Positions 18,630 to 29,156 of a stretch of DNA of 64,000 nucleotides are shown in pieces. The notes under the pieces are model-generated. The model saw nothing but the letters and a program-made list of their open reading frames with translations, had not been told where the DNA came from and did not search any database. Made by a program: the position numbers and the translations under genes. How positions within the stretch are numbered: position 1 is the first letter of the stretch; each line of letters begins with the position of its first letter. Source of the DNA: Halochromatium roseum. Its GTDB lineage: Bacteria; Pseudomonadota; Gammaproteobacteria; Chromatiales; Chromatiaceae. Where the stretch lies: contig NZ_NHSH01000065.1 of NCBI RefSeq assembly GCF_016653315.1, positions 309,358 through 373,357 of the forward strand, read 5' to 3'.

Positions 18630-20404
18630 TCGAGCCGAGTCAAGTCAAAAACGCCTATCAGCGTCTACAAGAGGCCGAGCGCCAGCGCATGAAGAAGCGT
18701 TTTGGCGAACGCCGGTTTCTCATCGGCGCGGCATTGGCGATGGCCTTCGTCTCAGTCACCGCAAGCGCCTTTTATCGCCAGGTCGTCGAGACCGATTTCC
18801 TCCAGGACGAAGGCGCCAAGCGCTTCTTGCGAGATCGTGAGATTCCGGCCCGGCGCGGGATCATCATGGACCGTAATCACCACCCCTTAGCCATCAGCAC
18901 CTCGGTCGCAACCATCTGGGCCGACCCGCAGCTGCTCGCCGAGCGCAGCGATGCGCTCGAGCCACTCGCCCGCGCGCTTGAGGAGCCAACCGCCGATCTC
19001 GCGGCCAAGATCAGCGAGTACGCTGCTAAGGGCCGTCGCTACATGTACCTACAACGACGCGTCGAGCCACATCGGGCGCGCGCGGTCGAGGACGTGGTTG
19101 AGACCTACCGCCTCAACGGCATCGGCATGGAGACCGAGTATCGTCGCTTCTACCCGGGTGGCGAGATCTTCAGCCAGGTCGTCGGCTTCACCAATATTGA
19201 TAATCAGGGCCAAGAAGGCATCGAACTGGTCGCCAATACTGAACTCAAGGCCAATCCGGGGAAGCGCCGTGTGATTCAGGATGGTCATCGCCGCATCGTC
19301 GAAGAGGTCGAACAGTTGCAGGCGCCCGAGCATGGCGAAGACATCGTGCTTAGCATTGACCAGCGACTGCAATTCCTCGCCTACCGCGAACTCAAGCGCG
19401 CCGTTGAGGAAAACCAGGCCGTCGGCGGCTCGGCGACGCTGTTGGATGTAACCACCGGCGAGATCCTGGCACTCGTCAACCAGCCTTCATTCAACCCCAA
19501 TCAGCCGCGGCAAGAGTCGCCGGAAGAGCGCCGCAACCGTGCCCTGACCGATGTCTTCGAGCCCGGCTCCACGGTCAAGCCGTTCGTGGTCGCGGCAGCA
19601 CTCGAGCGCGGACTGGTGCATCCGCACAGCCCGATCAGCACCTCTCCTGGCGTGATGCAGGTCGGCCGCAACCGGGTACGTGACTATCGCAACCTGGGAC
19701 AGCTCGACACCACCAGCGTCATCACCAAGTCGAGCAACGTCGGCGTGGTCAAGATTGCGCAACAGATGGATCGGGCTGTGCTCTGGCAGCTCTATCGGCG
19801 CCTCGGCTTTGGCCAGAGCAGCAATGTTGGCTTCCCAGGCGAGCGCTCCGGCTACCTGCCGCATTTTGACGGCTGGTCCAACTTCGAGCATGCGACGCTC
19901 GCGTTCGGCTACGGGCTGAACGTCACCACCCTGCAGCTTGCCCAAGCCTACGCCATCATCGCCGCTGACGGCATCAGCCGGCCCGCGACCCTGCTCCGGC
20001 GCGACAGCGTGCCAGCCGGAGAGCGCGTCTTCGCGCCCGAGACCGCGCAGGCGGTGCGCCTCATGCTCGAGACCGTGGTCTCGACCGACGGCACCGCGCG
20101 TCGGGCCGCGATCCCCGGCTATCGCGTTGCCGGCAAGACCGGTACGGCGAAGAAAGCGACTGAACGCGGTTATGTCGACGGCAAGTACCAGTCGGTCTTC
20201 GTCGGTCTAGCGCCAGTGACGAGTCCGCGCTTCGTCATGGTGGTCATGATCGATGAGCCGGGTGGCAAGGAGTATTACGGCGGTGCCGTCGCCGCGCCGA
20301 CCTTCGCCCGCGTAATGCCGGCCGCGCTGCGCCTCTACAACGTGGCTCCAGATGATCCTAAGCATCCATTGATCTTGACCTCATCGACCGAAGGAAAACC
20401 ATGA
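18626..20404 (+). CDS. ftsI: Septal peptidoglycan transpeptidase FtsI (PBP3)
   Basis: 592-aa class B penicillin-binding protein. One N-terminal membrane helix (about 30-50), pedestal domain, then the transpeptidase domain with all three active-site motifs: S-x-x-K in EPGSTVKPF (about residue 314), SSN in TKSSNVG (about 370) and KTG in AGKTGTAKK (about 504). It cross-links septal peptidoglycan together with FtsW. ATG 18626 overlaps the ftsL stop. The 3' end contains AAGGA and an ATGA overlap that normally would lead into murE, but here leads into an 18-codon relic. Confidence 0.95.
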   Translation: MIEPSQVKNAYQRLQEAERQRMKKRFGERRFLIGAALAMAFVSVTASAFYRQVVETDFLQDEGAKRFLRDREIPARRGIIMDRNHHPLAISTSVATIWADPQLLAERSDALEPLARALEEPTADLAAKISEYAAKGRRYMYLQRRVEPHRARAVEDVVETYRLNGIGMETEYRRFYPGGEIFSQVVGFTNIDNQGQEGIELVANTELKANPGKRRVIQDGHRRIVEEVEQLQAPEHGEDIVLSIDQRLQFLAYRELKRAVEENQAVGGSATLLDVTTGEILALVNQPSFNPNQPRQESPEERRNRALTDVFEPGSTVKPFVVAAALERGLVHPHSPISTSPGVMQVGRNRVRDYRNLGQLDTTSVITKSSNVGVVKIAQQMDRAVLWQLYRRLGFGQSSNVGFPGERSGYLPHFDGWSNFEHATLAFGYGLNVTTLQLAQAYAIIAADGISRPATLLRRDSVPAGERVFAPETAQAVRLMLETVVSTDGTARRAAIPGYRVAGKTGTAKKATERGYVDGKYQSVFVGLAPVTSPRFVMVVMIDEPGGKEYYGGAVAAPTFARVMPAALRLYNVAPDDPKHPLILTSSTEGKP

Positions 20405-20454
20405 TGGCCCTGCCGACAGACTTGCTCAACGAACGGCGAGGCCTGAGCCGATGA
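20401..20454 (+). pseudogene. murE: 18-codon ORF in the murE position (apparent internal deletion of murE)
   Basis: The ATG at 20401 overlaps the ftsI stop (ATGA), has AAGGA 6 bp upstream, and the stop overlaps the murF start (ATGA), exactly the coupling a complete murE would have. The product is [17 protein letters not shown]: the first residues look like a MurE N-terminus, and LLNERRG looks like the usual MurE C-terminal tail. I infer that nearly all of murE, about 1.45 kb, is missing in frame. Real deletion with murE elsewhere, or an assembly collapse, cannot be told apart here. Confidence 0.6.
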
Positions 20455-21869
20455 GTCCACAACATTCAGACCCGCAGCGGACCAACCAGCCCATGTGGAC
20501 CCTCGCTGAGACGGCGCGGGCGATCGGCGCACGGCTCGTCGGTGCAGACGTGGCCTACAGCGGCGTCACCACAGACAGCCGCAGTGATTGCCATGGCTTG
20601 CTGTTCATCGCACTTAAAGGTAAGCGTTTCGACGGCCATGATTATGTTGCCAGCGCCGCCGCCCGTGGCGCCGCCGCGGTCTTGGTCGACCGGCCACTCT
20701 ATATCGACCTGCCGCAGCTGATCGTCAAAGACACGCGGCTCGCACTGGGGCGCCTGGCCGCCGCTTGGCGCACGCGCATCCCGGCGCGCGTGATCGCCAT
20801 CACCGGCAGCAACGGTAAGACCACGGTCAAGGAGATGACCGCTGCGATCCTATCCCAGGCCGGCGCCACTCGCGCCACCGCCGGCAACCTGAATAACGAC
20901 ATCGGCATGCCGCTGACCCTGCTCGCGGCCCGCGATGAAGACTTTCTGATCCTCGAGATGGGTGCCAATCATCACGGCGAGATCGGCTATATGACCGACA
21001 TCGCGTGCCCTGATGTGGCGCTGATCACCAATGCCGGTCGCGCCCACCTGGAGGGCTTCGGCAGCGTCGAAGGCGTAGCCCATGCCAAAGGCGAGATCGC
21101 CCGCGGCCTGCCGCCTGACGGCACCTTCGTGGTCATGGCCGACGTTCCCTGGACCGCCTTATGGCAACAGCTCGCCGCGGGACGACCATTGCTAACCTTT
21201 GGCACCGGTCCGAGCGCGCAGGTGAGAGCGGATGAAAGCGCCGTCACTCAGACCTGGGACGCAGACGGGTTTCGTAGCCGTTTCACGGCCAACATCAAAG
21301 GCCATGAGGTCGAAATCGCGCTGCCGCTGGCCGGCTCGCACAATGTACGCAACGCGCTCGCCGCGATCGCCGGCAGCACCGCACTGGGCATTGCCCCAGA
21401 GCACATCCGTGCCGGACTGGAACAGATGGTGCCGGTCAAACGCCGCCTGCAGCCGCGGCACACCAGCACCGGCGCCAAACTGCTCGACGACAGCTATAAC
21501 GCGAACCCAGACTCCCTGGCCGCTGCCGTCGACGTGCTCACCGCCCTACCACTCGAGCCAGACGGGCGCCATCTCTTGGTGCTGGGGGACTTTGGCGAGA
21601 TCGGACCGGATAGCACGGAGGTCCATCACGAGATGGGCGTTGCTGCCCGAGCGGCGGGCGCCAGCACGCTGTACGCGGTCGGTACGCTCAGTCAGCACGC
21701 GGTCGAAGGCTTTGGCGCCGGCGCTCGCCACTTCGCCGATCAGGACGCCCTGATCGCAGCGCTGCTCGCCGAGACCGGCCCCGCGGATGTGCTTCTGGTC
21801 AAAGGCTCCAGACTGTCGGCCATGGATCGCGTCGCCGACGCACTCTGTGCGGACAGGGAGGCGCGCTGA
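20451..21869 (+). CDS. murF: UDP-MurNAc-tripeptide:D-Ala-D-Ala ligase MurF
   Basis: 472-aa Mur ligase that adds D-Ala-D-Ala to UDP-MurNAc-tripeptide in the cytoplasm. ATP loop [14 protein letters not shown] (about residue 117), the MurF-type [14 protein letters not shown], and [15 protein letters not shown], which separate it from MurE. Also [12 protein letters not shown]. An alternative start is the ATG at residue 15 (MWTLAETA), closer to the family's usual N-terminus. It follows the murE relic with an ATGA overlap, and mraY starts 2 bp after its stop. Confidence 0.95.
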   Translation: MSPQHSDPQRTNQPMWTLAETARAIGARLVGADVAYSGVTTDSRSDCHGLLFIALKGKRFDGHDYVASAAARGAAAVLVDRPLYIDLPQLIVKDTRLALGRLAAAWRTRIPARVIAITGSNGKTTVKEMTAAILSQAGATRATAGNLNNDIGMPLTLLAARDEDFLILEMGANHHGEIGYMTDIACPDVALITNAGRAHLEGFGSVEGVAHAKGEIARGLPPDGTFVVMADVPWTALWQQLAAGRPLLTFGTGPSAQVRADESAVTQTWDADGFRSRFTANIKGHEVEIALPLAGSHNVRNALAAIAGSTALGIAPEHIRAGLEQMVPVKRRLQPRHTSTGAKLLDDSYNANPDSLAAAVDVLTALPLEPDGRHLLVLGDFGEIGPDSTEVHHEMGVAARAAGASTLYAVGTLSQHAVEGFGAGARHFADQDALIAALLAETGPADVLLVKGSRLSAMDRVADALCADREAR

Positions 21870-21871
21870 GC

Positions 21872-22954
21872 ATGCTCCTGCTCCTAACCGACTGGCTCAG
21901 CCAATATCAGAGCGGCTTCAGCGTCTTCCGCTATCTGACGCTGCGCACCATCTTGGGGGTGCTGACCGCGTTGGCGATCTCGCTCCTGATCGGCCGGCCA
22001 CTCATCCGCTGGCTGAGTGCCTACAAGGTCGGCCAAACCGTCCGCAGCGACGGCCCCGAGAGCCACTTCTCCAAGGCCGGCACGCCAACCATGGGTGGCA
22101 CCCTGATCCTGGTCGCCATCGCCATCAGCACCCTACTCTGGGCCGACCTGCACAACCGCTTCGTTTGGGTCGTGCTGCTGACCACACTCGCCTTCGGCGC
22201 GATTGGCCTGCTTGATGACTACCGCAAGCTGGTCTTGCGCGACCCGAAAGGGCTGCCAGCACGGTGGAAGTATTTCTGGCAGACCGTCGCTGGCTTGGCG
22301 GCGGCCCTCTATCTGTATTTCAGCGCCACCACAGCGGGCGAGACCGCGCTGTTGATCCCCTACCTGAAGGACCTCAGCTTTCAGCTTGGCCCGCTGTTCG
22401 TGATCTTTGCCTATCTGGTCATTGTCGGCTCCAGTAACGCCGTCAACCTCACCGACGGCCTCGACGGCCTCGCCGTGCTGCCCTCGGTGATGGTCGCTGG
22501 CGGCCTCGGCATCATGGTCTATGCGGCGGGGAATATCGAGATCGCCGGCTACCTCAAGATCCCTTATGTCGCCAATGTCGGCGAAGTGGTGATCTTCTGC
22601 GGCGCACTTGCCGGCGCCGGTCTCGGCTTCCTCTGGTTCAACACCTATCCAGCCCAAGTCTTCATGGGCGATGTCGGCGCGCTGGCGTTGGGCGCCGCAC
22701 TCGGCACCGTTGCGGTGGTTGCGAAACAGGAGATCGTGCTCTTCATCATGGGCGGCATCTTCGTGCTCGAAACACTCTCGGTGATGATCCAGGTTGGCTC
22801 CTACAAGCTCACCGGTAAGCGTGTCTTTCGCATGGCACCGCTGCATCATCACTACGAACTCAAGGGCTGGCCCGAGCCGCGCGTCATCGTCCGCTTTTGG
22901 ATCGTGACGGTCATCCTAGTCCTGGTCGGATTGGCGAGTCTGAAGATCCGATGA
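21872..22954 (+). CDS. mraY: Phospho-MurNAc-pentapeptide transferase MraY
   Basis: 360-aa polytopic inner membrane enzyme that makes lipid I from UDP-MurNAc-pentapeptide and undecaprenyl phosphate. About ten hydrophobic segments. Signatures: [22 protein letters not shown] with the catalytic Asp pair, [13 protein letters not shown] and [13 protein letters not shown]. Length equals the family norm. The stop overlaps the murD start (ATGA). Confidence 0.95.
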   Translation: MLLLLTDWLSQYQSGFSVFRYLTLRTILGVLTALAISLLIGRPLIRWLSAYKVGQTVRSDGPESHFSKAGTPTMGGTLILVAIAISTLLWADLHNRFVWVVLLTTLAFGAIGLLDDYRKLVLRDPKGLPARWKYFWQTVAGLAAALYLYFSATTAGETALLIPYLKDLSFQLGPLFVIFAYLVIVGSSNAVNLTDGLDGLAVLPSVMVAGGLGIMVYAAGNIEIAGYLKIPYVANVGEVVIFCGALAGAGLGFLWFNTYPAQVFMGDVGALALGAALGTVAVVAKQEIVLFIMGGIFVLETLSVMIQVGSYKLTGKRVFRMAPLHHHYELKGWPEPRVIVRFWIVTVILVLVGLASLKIR

Positions 22955-24321
22955 GCCAAGCGCGCACCAAGAAGGTCGCGGTGGTCGGCTTGGGCAAGAC
23001 CGGCCTCTCCTGCGCGCGTTGGCTGCATGCGCAGGGCGCCGAGGTTGCCGTGCTGGACTCACGCACGGCACCGCCCGGACTCGCGCAACTGCAAGAAGAA
23101 CTCCCTGACGTTGCCCTGTTGGTCGGCGGCTTCGACGCCTCAGTCTTGGCGTCGGTCGACGAGATCGTCGTCAGCCCCGGGGTTCCAGTACACACGGCCG
23201 CGCTGCGGGCTGCCTCTGACAAAGGCATCCCCATCGTCGGCGATGTCGAGCTGTTCGCGCGCGCAGCAACGGCACCGGTTATCGCCATCACCGGCTCTAA
23301 TGGCAAGAGCACGGTGACAACCCTGGTCGGAGAGATGCTCCAGCACGCGGGGCTGGATGCTGCGGTCGGCGGCAATCTCGGCATCCCGGTCTTGGATCTG
23401 CTCCGGGCCGATGCGCAATGGTACGTGCTTGAGCTGTCGAGCTTCCAGCTCGAGACCACACAGTGCCTAGCAGCCCATGCCGCGACCGTGATCAACCTGT
23501 CAGCCGATCATCTTGATCGCTATCCGGATATGGCTGCTTATGGCGCCGCGAAGGCTCGGATCTTCGCCCATGCCGAGCGCGCCCTGGTCAATCGCGATGA
23601 TCCAGCTGCATCGGCACTCGCCGCTGGGGTCGCAGACCAAGTCGGCTTCTCGCTGAGCGAGCCAGCCAATGAGGTCGACTACGGGCTGATCTCAAAAGAC
23701 CAGCAGGTCTGGCTCGCTCGCGGCCGTACGCCATTGATCGCGACGACCGAGCTTCGCATGCCCGGGCGGCACAACCTGGCCAATGCCTTGGCGGCGCTCG
23801 CCCTAGCCGAGATGGCTGGCGTCAGCCCGGAGGCCGGCTGCGAGGTGCTGCGCGAATTTCCGGGGCTTGCGCACCGTAGCGAACTGGTCGCCGAGAGACG
23901 TGGTGTGCGCTGGATCAACGACTCCAAGGGCACCAACCCGGGGGCAACCATCGCCGCGCTGGCCGGCATCGTCGACGCGCCTGGGCAAAGCGCCTCTGCA
24001 GTACCCGCCCGGGCCGTGCTCATCGCCGGCGGCGAAGGAAAGGGCGCGGACTTTTCCACCTTGATCCCCGTGGTGAGCCGCTGTGCACGCGCGGTCATCC
24101 TGATCGGCCGCGACGCGGCACTGCTCGAGCAGGCCCTGACCGACACGGTGCCCTTGCACCGGGCCGCTAGCATGGAAGAGGCGGTTCGGATCGCGGAGCA
24201 TCTCGCACAACCCGGTGACGCGGTTTTACTGTCTCCGGCCTGCGCCAGCTTCGATATGTTCGATGATTACCAGCATCGCGGTCGCGCCTTCGCTGCTGCA
24301 GTTGCAGGCTTGGCCCCATGA
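22951..24321 (+). CDS. murD: UDP-MurNAc-L-alanine:D-glutamate ligase MurD
   Basis: 456-aa Mur ligase. N-terminal Rossmann domain ([17 protein letters not shown]), ATP loop [15 protein letters not shown] (about residue 113), the central [10 protein letters not shown] motif with the carbamylated-Lys region, and the C-terminal [17 protein letters not shown] and [12 protein letters not shown] 22951 overlaps the mraY stop; the frame is open upstream as shadow only. It overlaps ftsW by 4 bp. Confidence 0.95.
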   Translation: MSQARTKKVAVVGLGKTGLSCARWLHAQGAEVAVLDSRTAPPGLAQLQEELPDVALLVGGFDASVLASVDEIVVSPGVPVHTAALRAASDKGIPIVGDVELFARAATAPVIAITGSNGKSTVTTLVGEMLQHAGLDAAVGGNLGIPVLDLLRADAQWYVLELSSFQLETTQCLAAHAATVINLSADHLDRYPDMAAYGAAKARIFAHAERALVNRDDPAASALAAGVADQVGFSLSEPANEVDYGLISKDQQVWLARGRTPLIATTELRMPGRHNLANALAALALAEMAGVSPEAGCEVLREFPGLAHRSELVAERRGVRWINDSKGTNPGATIAALAGIVDAPGQSASAVPARAVLIAGGEGKGADFSTLIPVVSRCARAVILIGRDAALLEQALTDTVPLHRAASMEEAVRIAEHLAQPGDAVLLSPACASFDMFDDYQHRGRAFAAAVAGLAP

Positions 24322-25586
24322 TCAACGCACGACTGCACAACCGCCTTCTAGCCGCACGGCCGCCGAGCGCGTCGCCGACGCCGGCTCGCACGCGACGACG
24401 CGACCGCAATGAGCCTGCCATCGACGGTCTGTTGCTGGTCTGCGTCCTCGGACTCCTCGGACTCGGCTTTGTCATGGTGGCCTCGGCATCGCTGCCGATT
24501 GGCACCCGCGACTATGCCGATCCCTTCTTTTATGTTGTCCGCCATGGCATGGCACTTGGACTCGCGCTGATCTGCGGGCTCATCTGTTTTGCCATCCCGG
24601 TTCAGGTCTGGGAGCGTTCAGGGATCTGGCTGCTCTTGCTCAGCTGCGGTCTCTTGCTGCTGGTCTTGGTGCCGGGCATCGGCCGGACCGTCAATGGCGC
24701 AACCCGTTGGATTCCGCTCGGCCCCTTCAGTCTGCAGCCGTCGGAACTGGTCAAGTTCGTCGCCGTGATCTATATCTCCGGCTATCTGGTCAGGCGCCAG
24801 CTGGAGTTCAGCAACTCGCCACTCGGCTTCATTCGACCGATGGTCCTGATCGGCTTTGCCGCTAGCTTGATCATGGTGCAGCCGGATTTCGGCACCACCG
24901 CCGTGATACTTGCCACAGTGATGGCGCTGTTACTCCTCGGCGGCGTTGCCCTCTGGCCATTTGCGCTGCTGTTCAGCGCCATTGGCGCCGGTCTCGCGCT
25001 GTTGATCTGGATCGAACCTTACCGGCTCGAGCGGGTCACCTCGTTCATCAACCCCTTCGATGATCCCTTCAATACCGACTATCAACTCAGTCATGCGCTG
25101 ATCGCGATGGGCCGCGGCGAATGGCTCGGCGTCGGTCTCGGCAATGGCATTCAGAAGCAGTTTTACCTGCCCGAGGCACACACCGACTTCTTACTTGCCG
25201 TGATCGGCGAAGAGCTTGGCATGGTGGGCGTGATCGCGGTGATCTTCACCTTTGCGCTGATTACTTGGCGCGCCTTCGCCATCGGCGCGCGCGCTCAGGC
25301 CATTGGCGAGGACTTTTCAGCCTACGCCGCGCACGGCTTCGGTGTGCTGCTCGGGTTGCAAGCCTTCATCAGCGCCGGCGTTAATACCGGTCTGCTGCCA
25401 ACCAAAGGCCTACCCCTGCCTTTCATCAGCTACGGCAGCAATGCCGTGATCGTCTCCGTAATGGTCGCAGCATTACTACTTCGCATCGATTTCGAGCTGC
25501 GACGAAAGGACAGTCGGCCGCTTCCCGAGGCCGGCGTCGCCCGCCACATGGGCACAGCGAGGGGGATTCGATGGCGCCGCGCATAG
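24318..25586 (+). CDS. ftsW: Septal peptidoglycan polymerase FtsW
   Basis: 422-aa SEDS-family glycosyltransferase that polymerises lipid II at the septum with FtsI. An N-terminal Arg-rich cytoplasmic stretch of about 35 residues precedes ten or so membrane segments. Signatures: INGATRWIPLGPFSLQPSEL (written here as VNGATRWIPLG), the catalytic Asp region in MVQPDFGTTAVI, and LPLPFISYGSN. Overlaps murD by 4 bp and murG by 16 bp. Confidence 0.95.
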   Translation: MINARLHNRLLAARPPSASPTPARTRRRDRNEPAIDGLLLVCVLGLLGLGFVMVASASLPIGTRDYADPFFYVVRHGMALGLALICGLICFAIPVQVWERSGIWLLLLSCGLLLLVLVPGIGRTVNGATRWIPLGPFSLQPSELVKFVAVIYISGYLVRRQLEFSNSPLGFIRPMVLIGFAASLIMVQPDFGTTAVILATVMALLLLGGVALWPFALLFSAIGAGLALLIWIEPYRLERVTSFINPFDDPFNTDYQLSHALIAMGRGEWLGVGLGNGIQKQFYLPEAHTDFLLAVIGEELGMVGVIAVIFTFALITWRAFAIGARAQAIGEDFSAYAAHGFGVLLGLQAFISAGVNTGLLPTKGLPLPFISYGSNAVIVSVMVAALLLRIDFELRRKDSRPLPEAGVARHMGTARGIRWRRA

Positions 25587-26647
25587 CGATCATGGCCGGT
25601 GGCACCGGCGGACATGTGTTCCCAGCCTTGGCTGTCGCCGAGGTGCTGCGCGCGCGCGGTGCAGAGGTGTTCTGGCTCGGTACCCGTGCTGGTCTCGAGT
25701 CGCGCCTGGTGCCAGAGCGTGGCCTCGAGATGGAATGGCTATCGGTGGCTGGCATCCGTGGTAAAGGACTGCGCACCCTCGCCACTGCGCCGCTGAAGCT
25801 CGCGGGCGCGCTCGGCGAGGCTGCGGGCATCCTCAAGCGACGCGATCCGGCCGCCGTGCTCGGCATGGGCGGCTTCGCCTCGGGTCCAGGCGGCATCATG
25901 GCCTGGATGCAACGCCGACCCTTGCTAATCCAAGAACAAAACAGCGTGCCGGGCATGACCAACCAATGGTTGGCTCGGGTTGCCGAGCGCGTGTTCGAGG
26001 CGTTTCCAAACAGCTTCCCGAGCGCTCGCCAGGCCATCACCACCGGCAACCCGGTGCGGGCAGCGATCAGCGCGCTGCCGGCGCCTGCCGAGCGCCTCGC
26101 TGGCCGCTCCGGCTCGGCTCGACTGTTAGTTCTAGGTGGATCACTCGGCGCCCAAGCCTTGAACGAGACCGTCGCGCAAGCCCTTGCCATGTTACCTCCA
26201 ACATCACGGCCAAGGGTGCGCCATCAGGCCGGCGAGCGCACCCTGGCGCTGGCGCAACAGGCCTATGCCGAGGCCGGTATCGAGGCTGATGTCACGCCCT
26301 TCATCGCCGATATGGCCGAGGCCTATGCCTGGGCGGACCTCGTAGTCTGCCGCAGTGGCGCGCTCACCGTCTCCGAGCTCGCGGCGGCAGGCTTGCCAGC
26401 AATCCTAGTGCCCTATCCGCATGCGGTGGATGACCATCAGGTCGGCAATGGGCGCTGGCTCAGCGAGGCTGGAGCCGCCCAACTCCTGCTGCAGCGCGAG
26501 ATGAGCCGCGAACGGCTCGCCGCGCTGCTCGAGCCGCTGCTCGCCGATCCAAGCCAGCGCCTACGCATGGCGGAAGCCGCGCGTGCCAAGGCCCAGCCGG
26601 ACGCCGCTGAGCGCATCGCTGAAGCCTGCCTGGAGCTGGCGCAATGA
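25571..26647 (+). CDS. murG: Lipid II synthase MurG (GlcNAc transferase)
   Basis: 358-aa peripheral membrane glycosyltransferase of family GT28 that adds GlcNAc to lipid I. Glycine loop [17 protein letters not shown] at the start, [23 protein letters not shown] and the donor-site [16 protein letters not shown]...[10 protein letters not shown]. Normal length. It starts inside the ftsW end and overlaps murC by 4 bp. Confidence 0.95.
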   Translation: MAPRIAIMAGGTGGHVFPALAVAEVLRARGAEVFWLGTRAGLESRLVPERGLEMEWLSVAGIRGKGLRTLATAPLKLAGALGEAAGILKRRDPAAVLGMGGFASGPGGIMAWMQRRPLLIQEQNSVPGMTNQWLARVAERVFEAFPNSFPSARQAITTGNPVRAAISALPAPAERLAGRSGSARLLVLGGSLGAQALNETVAQALAMLPPTSRPRVRHQAGERTLALAQQAYAEAGIEADVTPFIADMAEAYAWADLVVCRSGALTVSELAAAGLPAILVPYPHAVDDHQVGNGRWLSEAGAAQLLLQREMSRERLAALLEPLLADPSQRLRMAEAARAKAQPDAAERIAEACLELAQ

Positions 26648-28077
26648 ATACCGCTCATCGCACCCACAGCGCGGCCAACATGGGCCGGATGCGGCGCCTG
26701 CACTTCATCGGCATCGGCGGTGCCGGCATGAGCGGTATCGCCGAGCTGATGACCAACCTCGGCTACGAGGTACAGGGCTCGGATCAGCGCGAGAACGAGG
26801 TCGTGCGCCGGCTCAGCGGATTGGGCGTGCAGTGCTTCATCGGCCATCGCGCCGAGCAGGTCGCCGAGGTCGATGTGGTGGTGGTCTCCACCGCCATCGA
26901 CGAGACCAACCCCGAGATCCTCGCCGCCCGCGCGGAGCGTATCCCGGTGGTGCGCCGCGCTGAGATGCTGGCCGAGCTGATGCGCTTCCATTATGGCGTT
27001 GCGGTCGCCGGCACCCATGGCAAGACCACCACCACCAGCCTGATCGCCAGTGTACTGGCCGAGGCCAATCTGGACCCGACCTTCGTCATCGGCGGCCTGC
27101 TCAACAGCGCCGGTGCCAATGCGCGACTCGGCAGCAGCAAGTACCTGATCGCCGAGGCCGACGAGAGTGATGCCTCCTTCCTGTATCTGCAGCCGATGCT
27201 GGCAGTGGTCACCAACATCGATGCCGACCACATGCGCACCTACGGCAACGACTTCGATCGACTGCGCAGCACCTTCAAGGAGTTCATTCATCATCTGCCG
27301 TTCTATGGGCTGGCGGTGCTCTGCATCGATGATCCGGAGGTGGCGGCGCTGATCCCGACCATCTCGCGCCCGGTGCGCACCTATGGCACCGAGGCGCAGG
27401 CCGATGTACGCGCACTCAATATCAGCCAGCAAGGGTTGCGCATGCGCTTCGAGGTGATGCACGCGGCAGCCGCGGAGCCCTTCCCGGTCGAACTCAATCT
27501 GCCAGGACGGCATAACGTTCTGAACGCCCTGGCCGCGATCGCGATCGCGCTCGAGTTGGGCGTCGAAGAGACCGCGATCCAGCATGCACTCAGCACCTTT
27601 GCCGGCATCGGCCGGCGCTTCGTGGTCAGCGACTGCCCGTTGCCGGATGGCGGCTCGGTGACGCTGATCGACGATTACGGCCATCATCCGCGCGAACTCT
27701 CCGCGACCATCGAGGCCGCGCGTGGCGGCTGGCCTGGCCGGCGCTTGGTGCTGCTGTTCCAGCCGCATCGTTATTCGCGCACCCAAGAGCAGTTCGACGA
27801 TTTCGCGCAGGTACTCTCTGAGGTCGACCTGCTGGTCTTGTGCGAGGTCTATGCCGCTGGCGAGCAGCCGATTCCGAGCGCCGATGGTCGCAGTCTGAGC
27901 CGGGCGATACGCTCGCGCGGGCAGGTGGAACCGGTCTTCGCGCAAACCCTCAGCGAGGCGCCAGCGTTACTCGGCGCCCTGCTCGAGCCGGGCGATCTGC
28001 TCTTGATCTCTGGCGCTGGCGACATCGGCCAGCTCCCGGCCCGCTTGCCGAGCTTGCTCAGCGAGGTGCGGTCATGA
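26644..28077 (+). CDS. murC: UDP-MurNAc:L-alanine ligase MurC
   Basis: 477-aa Mur ligase that adds the first amino acid to UDP-MurNAc. [16 protein letters not shown] near the start, ATP loop [14 protein letters not shown] (about residue 123), [22 protein letters not shown] and the C-terminal [13 protein letters not shown] overlaps with murG and murB. A 502-aa frame on the opposite strand is a codon-bias shadow. Confidence 0.95.
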   Translation: MNTAHRTHSAANMGRMRRLHFIGIGGAGMSGIAELMTNLGYEVQGSDQRENEVVRRLSGLGVQCFIGHRAEQVAEVDVVVVSTAIDETNPEILAARAERIPVVRRAEMLAELMRFHYGVAVAGTHGKTTTTSLIASVLAEANLDPTFVIGGLLNSAGANARLGSSKYLIAEADESDASFLYLQPMLAVVTNIDADHMRTYGNDFDRLRSTFKEFIHHLPFYGLAVLCIDDPEVAALIPTISRPVRTYGTEAQADVRALNISQQGLRMRFEVMHAAAAEPFPVELNLPGRHNVLNALAAIAIALELGVEETAIQHALSTFAGIGRRFVVSDCPLPDGGSVTLIDDYGHHPRELSATIEAARGGWPGRRLVLLFQPHRYSRTQEQFDDFAQVLSEVDLLVLCEVYAAGEQPIPSADGRSLSRAIRSRGQVEPVFAQTLSEAPALLGALLEPGDLLLISGAGDIGQLPARLPSLLSEVRS

Positions 28078-29156
28078 ATCGTTCCACCACGCCAGCGAAG
28101 GCCATGAACCGCCCTGCCCTACCTGTGCGAAACATCGCTGAGCCTGCAGCGAACACCAAAACCATGCTTGAGCCTGTCCCGCAAGCCAACACCATGGCCG
28201 AGCCAGAGCTGCAAGCCAACATCATGACTGAGCGCACCCTGCAAGCCAACACGATCGATGCGCCCGCGCTCAATGGGCCCGAGCTGCGAGGCGAGCTGCG
28301 CCTGAACGAGCCGCTCGCGCGCTACACCAGTTGGCGCGTCGGCGGGCCAGCGCAACGCCTTTATCGGCCTGCTGACGTGCAGGATCTGGCCGCATTCCTA
28401 ACCAGGCTCGATGCCGATGAGCCGCTGCTCTGGCTCGGCCTCGGCAGCAACCTGCTGATCAGCGATGCCGGCCTGGCGGGCACCGTCATCCACACGCAAG
28501 GCTGCTTGAACGACATCAGCCAACGAGCGGACCACAGGATTCGCGTCGAGTCCGGCGCGAGCTGCGCCAAGGTCGCCCGCTTTGCCAGCCGCTTAGGTCT
28601 GGTCGGTGCCGAGTTTCTCGCCGGCATCCCCGGCACCATGGGCGGCGCCTTGGCGATGAATGCTGGCGCCTGGGGCGGCGAGACTTGGCCGCTGGTGCGC
28701 CGCGTGCGCACCATCGACCGACAGGGCCAGATCCGCGAGCGCGGACCGGCCGATTTCCGTTATGGCTATCGGCAGGTAATAGGACCAGAGGGCGAATGGT
28801 TCCTCGGTGCCGATCTGGTGCTCGAGCCCGGCGACACCGAGGCGGCACAGGCGCGCATCCGCGAGCTGCTCGATCGGCGCGCCGCGACTCAGCCGACTGG
28901 CGTGCCGAGCTGTGGTTCGGTGTTTCGCAACCCGGCTGGCGATCACGCCGCGCGCCTGATCGAGGCCGCGGGGCTCAAGGGCCGTCGCATCGGCGGCGCC
29001 GAGGTCTCGCCCAAGCACGCCAACTTCATCATCAACCTCGGTGACGCCACCGCGAACGATATCGCCGCGCTGATCGCACTCGTTCAAGACGAGGTCGAGC
29101 GCAGCAGCGGGATTCGCTTGCAGCCGGAAGTCCGCCGCGTCGGAGCATTTGCATGA
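28074..29156 (+). CDS. murB: UDP-N-acetylenolpyruvylglucosamine reductase MurB with repeat-bearing N-terminal extension
   Basis: 360-aa flavoenzyme. The catalytic body starts at about residue 75 ([14 protein letters not shown]) and includes the FAD-binding [32 protein letters not shown], the Tyr/Ser region [10 protein letters not shown] and the C-terminal [19 protein letters not shown]. Ahead of it is an unusual extension of about 70 residues, of which 23-62 are four 10-residue repeats (EPxxQANTMx). ATG 28074 overlaps the murC stop, so translation probably includes the extension. It carries no signal or membrane segment. Confidence 0.93.
   Translation: MNRSTTPAKAMNRPALPVRNIAEPAANTKTMLEPVPQANTMAEPELQANIMTERTLQANTIDAPALNGPELRGELRLNEPLARYTSWRVGGPAQRLYRPADVQDLAAFLTRLDADEPLLWLGLGSNLLISDAGLAGTVIHTQGCLNDISQRADHRIRVESGASCAKVARFASRLGLVGAEFLAGIPGTMGGALAMNAGAWGGETWPLVRRVRTIDRQGQIRERGPADFRYGYRQVIGPEGEWFLGADLVLEPGDTEAAQARIRELLDRRAATQPTGVPSCGSVFRNPAGDHAARLIEAAGLKGRRIGGAEVSPKHANFIINLGDATANDIAALIALVQDEVERSSGIRLQPEVRRVGAFA
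28140..28259 (+). repeat. 30-bp in-frame tandem repeat in murB
   Basis: Four 30-bp units begin with GAGCC and contain CAAGCCAACACCATG (the first more diverged). They encode the decapeptide E-P-x-x-Q-A-N-T-M-x. Copies two to four are the most alike, which suggests recent duplication. Confidence 0.9.

Noticed and set aside
26437..27945. 502-aa open frame on the minus strand opposite murC
   Set aside because: It mirrors the murC reading frame with the composition expected of an antisense GC-rich shadow, and murC itself is certain.
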